Below are positions 6,305 through 9,572 of a stretch of DNA of 9,572 nucleotides, piece by piece. The stretch spans positions 1-9,572 of the forward strand of contig JANQLI010000261.1 in NCBI GenBank assembly GCA_028280675.1. The letters are read 5' to 3'. The position numbers and the translations under genes are program-made. Positions within the stretch are counted from its first letter, which is position 1. Every line of letters begins with the position of its first letter. Under the pieces are notes generated by a model that worked only from the letters and a program-made list of their open reading frames with translations, made no database searches and was not told where the DNA came from. Origin of the DNA: Alphaproteobacteria bacterium. GTDB lineage: Bacteria; Pseudomonadota; Alphaproteobacteria; SMXP01.

Positions 6305-7810
6305 CTAATTCATTTTACGTCTAATCAGAAAAGATGGGATTGATAGAATGTCGTCCAATTTTCTTCGTTCTTGCTGATTACGAAATGAACTATCATGGTC
6401 TTTGATGGCAGAGTTTTTTGTCATCTCATCATCTGGCATGGGGTCACCTTCTATATCAGCCTGTTGACCATCTTTGTCTTCAGATGTGAGAGAAGCATCA
6501 ATATCATTTCTCTTCTTCAACTTAGGCGGAGCAACATTCCATGGCTTGATGTTCTGGCCTACAAGATCATAGAATGCATGCAACGCCGCATTAGCAAATT
6601 CCACAAATTTTTGTGAGGAAGAAAACTTCCCTGCAAGGTCTTGAACAGCGATAAACTCAACATGTTTAGGTTGAGTTTTTTGATTATCGTGAAGCAGTAT
6701 TTTTGGGTCGCCCAAAGCCTGGGTTAAATTAGCATCGGTTTCGCTTGCACGGCCAGGCCAATGAACTCTTACGATCAGTTCATCTGGCTTCGGGTGCATC
6801 TTAAGTTGTTTAGTGAAGTGATTAATGCAAGTTGTTGCCTTGGCAGAAACTGATGGCACCGAAAGTCTCATTGAGATATTTAATGTTCTTCTTAAGAAGT
6901 CCGCAGAAAACACTATATGAGAAGCCGCATCGGGCACAAAGAATGCTGCCTCTAAAAGGTTTTTCTCTGTTAATTTTTCAATATCATCAGATAGTCTCTT
7001 ACTAGGATCTTTAGTGTGATTTCTTGATACAACGACATCAACAGGCCGTCCTATAGATGAAGTGAGCTCCAATGACAGGTAACGAACAAGCTCATGCCAA
7101 TTAGAGACTGTTTCATTTAGGTCGTTATCATTACGTCTAAACTTTGTTCCAGATTGAATTTTAGTGCAAACGTCCCTCCACTTTTTACCCATATTATTAA
7201 ATGACAATACACCAGATGAGTCATGTTGAAGATAACGGATAAGCTCCCTGACGATAAAGGCCTGCTCGGGATCAACAAGAGAACCATCATCTGAAAGCAA
7301 TTGCGCTCTTGACAGCATAGACATCCACGAAAAGTGAAATAACTCAACACCCCGTAGTTTGCTTGTGGGTATCTCTAATGGATGATGTGTCGGCAAAACG
7401 GAAAACTGGTTTGAAAACGTAATAAGAGCATTGATGCCAAATTTTTTTGCTAATATTAGATATTCTTCAACCTGCTCACGCTCTAAATTGCTCTTCCCAA
7501 TTTTCGCCTCAACAAGAGCAGACCATTCAGTTTTACCTGACCTGACAATGATTAAACCATCGGGGCGAGGCAATCGGGCATTAGAGGAATCATTAAACAC
7601 AACCTCTGTGAGACAGATAATTTGTGCCTTCTTTCTAACTGGTGCACCCACGACGGAGAATAGACTTTGGGCAAGTTGCGGAACAGCCATGAAGGAAGAC
7701 AATACTGAAGCAGTTATACGTTGCTCTTTCTTACTATCTGCGAGCACAGGTATTAAACGGGCTAATTCTCCAGACTTTAAATAGTTTGGAAATTCCACTC
7801 CAACGGCCAT
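6305..7810 (-). CDS. Uncharacterised protein with N-terminal PD-(D/E)XK nuclease-like domain
   Basis: The 501-residue product has no certain name. Residues about 60-135 fit a PD-(D/E)XK fold: E69 in CLTEVVF, P83-D84 in RPDGLIIV, E101-A102-K103 in ALVEAKIG, and a Q113-V-E-E-Y117 element (QxxxY) like that of RecB/Cas4-type nucleases, followed by a beta strand INALITFSNQF. The remaining ~370 residues are unrecognised and lack membrane helices; residues about 430-490 are charged and probably disordered. DNA cleavage is therefore inferred, not shown. Hand counts of six 60-base lines gave about 41% G+C, against about 50% in three secA lines and 55% in one line of the next gene, so transfer is likely. 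The start is ATG at 7810, with only a weak GGGA about 10 bases upstream. No partner methylase, helicase or toxin gene adjoins it, so a classical restriction system is not supported. Confidence 0.7.
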   Translation of the reverse strand: MAVGVEFPNYLKSGELARLIPVLADSKKEQRITASVLSSFMAVPQLAQSLFSVVGAPVRKKAQIICLTEVVFNDSSNARLPRPDGLIIVRSGKTEWSALVEAKIGKSNLEREQVEEYLILAKKFGINALITFSNQFSVLPTHHPLEIPTSKLRGVELFHFSWMSMLSRAQLLSDDGSLVDPEQAFIVRELIRYLQHDSSGVLSFNNMGKKWRDVCTKIQSGTKFRRNDNDLNETVSNWHELVRYLSLELTSSIGRPVDVVVSRNHTKDPSKRLSDDIEKLTEKNLLEAAFFVPDAASHIVFSADFLRRTLNISMRLSVPSVSAKATTCINHFTKQLKMHPKPDELIVRVHWPGRASETDANLTQALGDPKILLHDNQKTQPKHVEFIAVQDLAGKFSSSQKFVEFANAALHAFYDLVGQNIKPWNVAPPKLKKRNDIDASLTSEDKDGQQADIEGDPMPDDEMTKNSAIKDHDSSFRNQQERRKLDDILSIPSFLIRRKMN

Positions 7811-7842
7811 AACGTCTCATCCCAATGCTTAATCATTAAATG

Positions 7843-7863
7843 CTCTCAACTTCAGAGAGTATA
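7843..7863 (-). promoter_or_regulatory. Candidate -10 box and inverted repeat before the nuclease-like gene
   Basis: The minus strand reads TATACT (7863-7858, five of six matches to TATAAT), about 48 bases before the ATG, with only a poor -35 (TTTTCT) at 17 bases. Directly following is the inverted repeat CTCTC-TGAAGTT-GAGAG (7859-7843), which would cover the transcription start and could be an operator. The 99-base gap 7811-7909 holds nothing else that can be supported. Confidence 0.35.
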
Positions 7864-7909
7864 ACAACTATTGATTGGTTAGAAAAGGCACTTACTAATT
7901 AAAGGGACT

Positions 7910-9572
7910 TTACCCCTCGCCTTCGGTGATCGTGATCGTTTGACCAGCCTCAACGCCACTTAAGGTCTGCGTCGCACCGCTTTGCCAAATCACCTCAATG
8001 CTGTCGAGACTGTCATTCGCGCCAAGGCCAAAGGTGAGCGTTTGTTCGTTTTGCGAATTATACCCGGTCGCCGAATAAATCTCGCGGGTTTGCACAAGGT
8101 CACCAGCCGTCGCAATCACACGGGCATTATAGCCATTGCGATTGCTTTTCGTGCCAACGAGCTTCACTTTGAGCCAATTATTGTCATTACCCTGATTGAT
8201 CAACAAGCCATCTTGCTGAACGATATTCACCCGTTTGCCGAGGGAATAATAGGTTTGGTTGGCAACAACAATATCGATAAAGCCATCGCCATTGACGTCC
8301 CCTGATGCAACGCCTTTACCAATGCCAAGGCTTTCTGCACCGGAGCCTTTGGTGACGTCCGTAAAGGTGCCATCGCCATTGTTGCGCAAAAGCGCATTCT
8401 CGGCCGGTGTCCAGGCAATATAAAATTGAATGAATGGCGGGAAGCCTTCCATCACGTCATTGATCAGCGTGTTGGAAATACCGCCATTATTCACATAGAT
8501 GTCGAGGTAACCGTCATTATCGAAATCCGCCATGGTGCACCCGCGCGCGCCGCCTGAATCCCCGGCGCCTGACGCAAGAGTCACATCGGTGAATGTGGCT
8601 TGGCCTTTGTCTTTGAGATCATTCAACACCAGCCGGTTAGCTTGATCGGCGAGCGGGAAATAGGCATCGACATCGCCATCATTATCGACATCGCCAAGGC
8701 ATACGCCATTGGCGTTGCCGGGATTGAGAAAAGCAAGGCCTGATGGGGCCTGGCGCGCTTTGGTGACATCGGTGAAGGTGCCATCGCCATTGTTGTGGAA
8801 CAGCACGTTGGGCGCGCCTTCAATCGGCGCCAATAAATCCACATGGCCGTCTTGGTCAAAATCAAACCAGCCAGACACCCCTTGCGAATTAATTTCATCG
8901 ACGCGCCCTTCCATGGACACGCCAGCTTCTTCTGTCACGCGAGTGAACGTCCCATCGCCATTATTTTTAAACAGCTCATTATCGGCTTCATAATCGGCAG
9001 AGCGCCACATCACATCCAGAAGGCTGTCATTATTATAATCGACCCATTCGATCCCACCGGACGTATTGTTCAACCCGCCGATCTTCATATCTCTTTCCAG
9101 ATCCAAGCGGATTAAACGGGATGTGGGTGTGATGTTTTCAAAATTAGGTTCGCCCGTTTCGATCAGAAGATTCTTGTACAGGCTCGGCGGCACATGTGGA
9201 CGGCGCATCATGCCGCTCGGCGGCATTGTCGCAACAAGCAAATCTTGATCGCCATCATTATCCATATCGCCCCAGGACACGCCGCGGCCAAGACCGCCAT
9301 CATTGCGCACGCCGCGCTCCGCCGAGACATCGGTAAACGTGCCATCGCCATTATTTTCCCACAAGCGATTGTGCACGCCTTCAGCAACGTCTTCCACATT
9401 CATATAGATGTCGAGATCACCATCATTATCGTAATCGGTCAGCGCTGGCCCTGCCGAATTGGTTCCGGGCGCCGCAATTCCGGCGTCCTCCGCCATATCT
9501 TTAAAGAGGATAGGTGATTGCGCCTGCCGGGCCTCCATACCACCAAGGCCAATAAGTGCTGCCGATCCCAGT
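7910..9572 (-). CDS. Secreted FG-GAP/VCBS repeat protein with ASPIC/UnbV domain (5' end cut)
   Basis: This is an exported beta-propeller protein of the CRTAC1/UnbV-like family; members are often extracellular or surface proteins of unknown ligand. Numbered from the internal ATG at 9538, seven calcium-binding loops of the DxDxDGxxD kind start at D35, D91, D167, D226, D283, D338 and D414 (e.g. DYDNDGDLD, DFDQDGHVD, DVNGDGFID). Between them recur NNGDGTFTDVT strands at about 62, 192, 249 and 386. The third loop has Ser in place of Gly (DYNNDSLLD). Residues about 465-540 are the ASPIC/UnbV domain, with REIYSATGYNSQNEQTLTFG and IEVIWQSG. The frame remains open past 9538 to the window edge and encodes LGSAALIGLGG, the hydrophobic core of a signal peptide. 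The true start is thus beyond 9572, and the ATG at 9538 is internal. Stop is TAA at 7910-7912. Integrin-like adhesion or substrate binding are both possible. Confidence 0.92.
   Translation of the reverse strand, partial: LGSAALIGLGGMEARQAQSPILFKDMAEDAGIAAPGTNSAGPALTDYDNDGDLDIYMNVEDVAEGVHNRLWENNGDGTFTDVSAERGVRNDGGLGRGVSWGDMDNDGDQDLLVATMPPSGMMRRPHVPPSLYKNLLIETGEPNFENITPTSRLIRLDLERDMKIGGLNNTSGGIEWVDYNNDSLLDVMWRSADYEADNELFKNNGDGTFTRVTEEAGVSMEGRVDEINSQGVSGWFDFDQDGHVDLLAPIEGAPNVLFHNNGDGTFTDVTKARQAPSGLAFLNPGNANGVCLGDVDNDGDVDAYFPLADQANRLVLNDLKDKGQATFTDVTLASGAGDSGGARGCTMADFDNDGYLDIYVNNGGISNTLINDVMEGFPPFIQFYIAWTPAENALLRNNGDGTFTDVTKGSGAESLGIGKGVASGDVNGDGFIDIVVANQTYYSLGKRVNIVQQDGLLINQGNDNNWLKVKLVGTKSNRNGYNARVIATAGDLVQTREIYSATGYNSQNEQTLTFGLGANDSLDSIEVIWQSGATQTLSGVEAGQTITITEGEG

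Noticed and set aside
6305..7810. Restriction-modification system
   Set aside because: There is a nuclease-like domain but no methyltransferase, specificity subunit or helicase in the flanking sequence of the window.
8300..9400. Regularly spaced similar DNA segments, first considered as a repeat array or CRISPR
   Set aside because: Segments are in frame, unequal in spacing and encode NNGDGTFTDVT strands of FG-GAP repeats; the protein motif explains them.

Overview
The window looks like chromosome from an alphaproteobacterium of moderate G+C. The main clue is the divergent pair of secA on one side and a parvulin-type peptidyl-prolyl isomerase, argJ and mutT on the other, an arrangement familiar from many alphaproteobacteria. 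SecA and ArgJ also read like the alphaproteobacterial versions: the SecA N-terminus, a zinc-binding SecA tail, and an ArgJ with an ISPLAP-type N-terminus. Genus cannot be decided from this sequence; a marine or aquatic lineage is only a guess from the FG-GAP/ASPIC protein.

Left part (1-3249, minus strand): transcription runs right to left through a membrane-anchored, presumably periplasmic, prolyl isomerase with a very acidic tail, then argJ (overlapping it by 41 bases), then a 229-base gap filled by three copies of a C/G-rich palindromic repeat, then mutT. Beyond mutT lies an imperfect 42-base hairpin, and the window edge cuts what may be the 5' end of another membrane or secreted protein. 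The gene functions are protein export and folding (SecA, isomerase), arginine biosynthesis (ArgJ) and nucleotide-pool sanitation (MutT). They share a location more than a pathway, except that SecA delivers unfolded proteins to the compartment where the isomerase should act.

Centre (3250-6269): a 275-base divergent control region, then secA on the plus strand. The leader holds a TTGACA-type promoter candidate, an 11-codon ORF with its own ribosome-binding site, and a small hairpin followed by four T inside that ORF. A perfect TATAAT on the other strand lies next to a 12-base palindrome and could drive the isomerase operon.

Right part (6270-9572, minus strand): a lone gene of visibly lower G+C encodes a 501-residue protein with a PD-(D/E)XK nuclease signature of the RecB/Cas4 kind. 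It converges on secA with only 35 bases between them and looks acquired. It is the best candidate for an undescribed function here, possibly defence, but it has no recognisable partner genes in the window. Upstream of it is a secreted beta-propeller protein with seven calcium-binding FG-GAP/VCBS loops and a C-terminal ASPIC/UnbV domain. Its reading frame stays open to the window edge, so its true start and most of its signal peptide lie outside. No tRNA, rRNA, CRISPR array, transposase or phage gene was seen.
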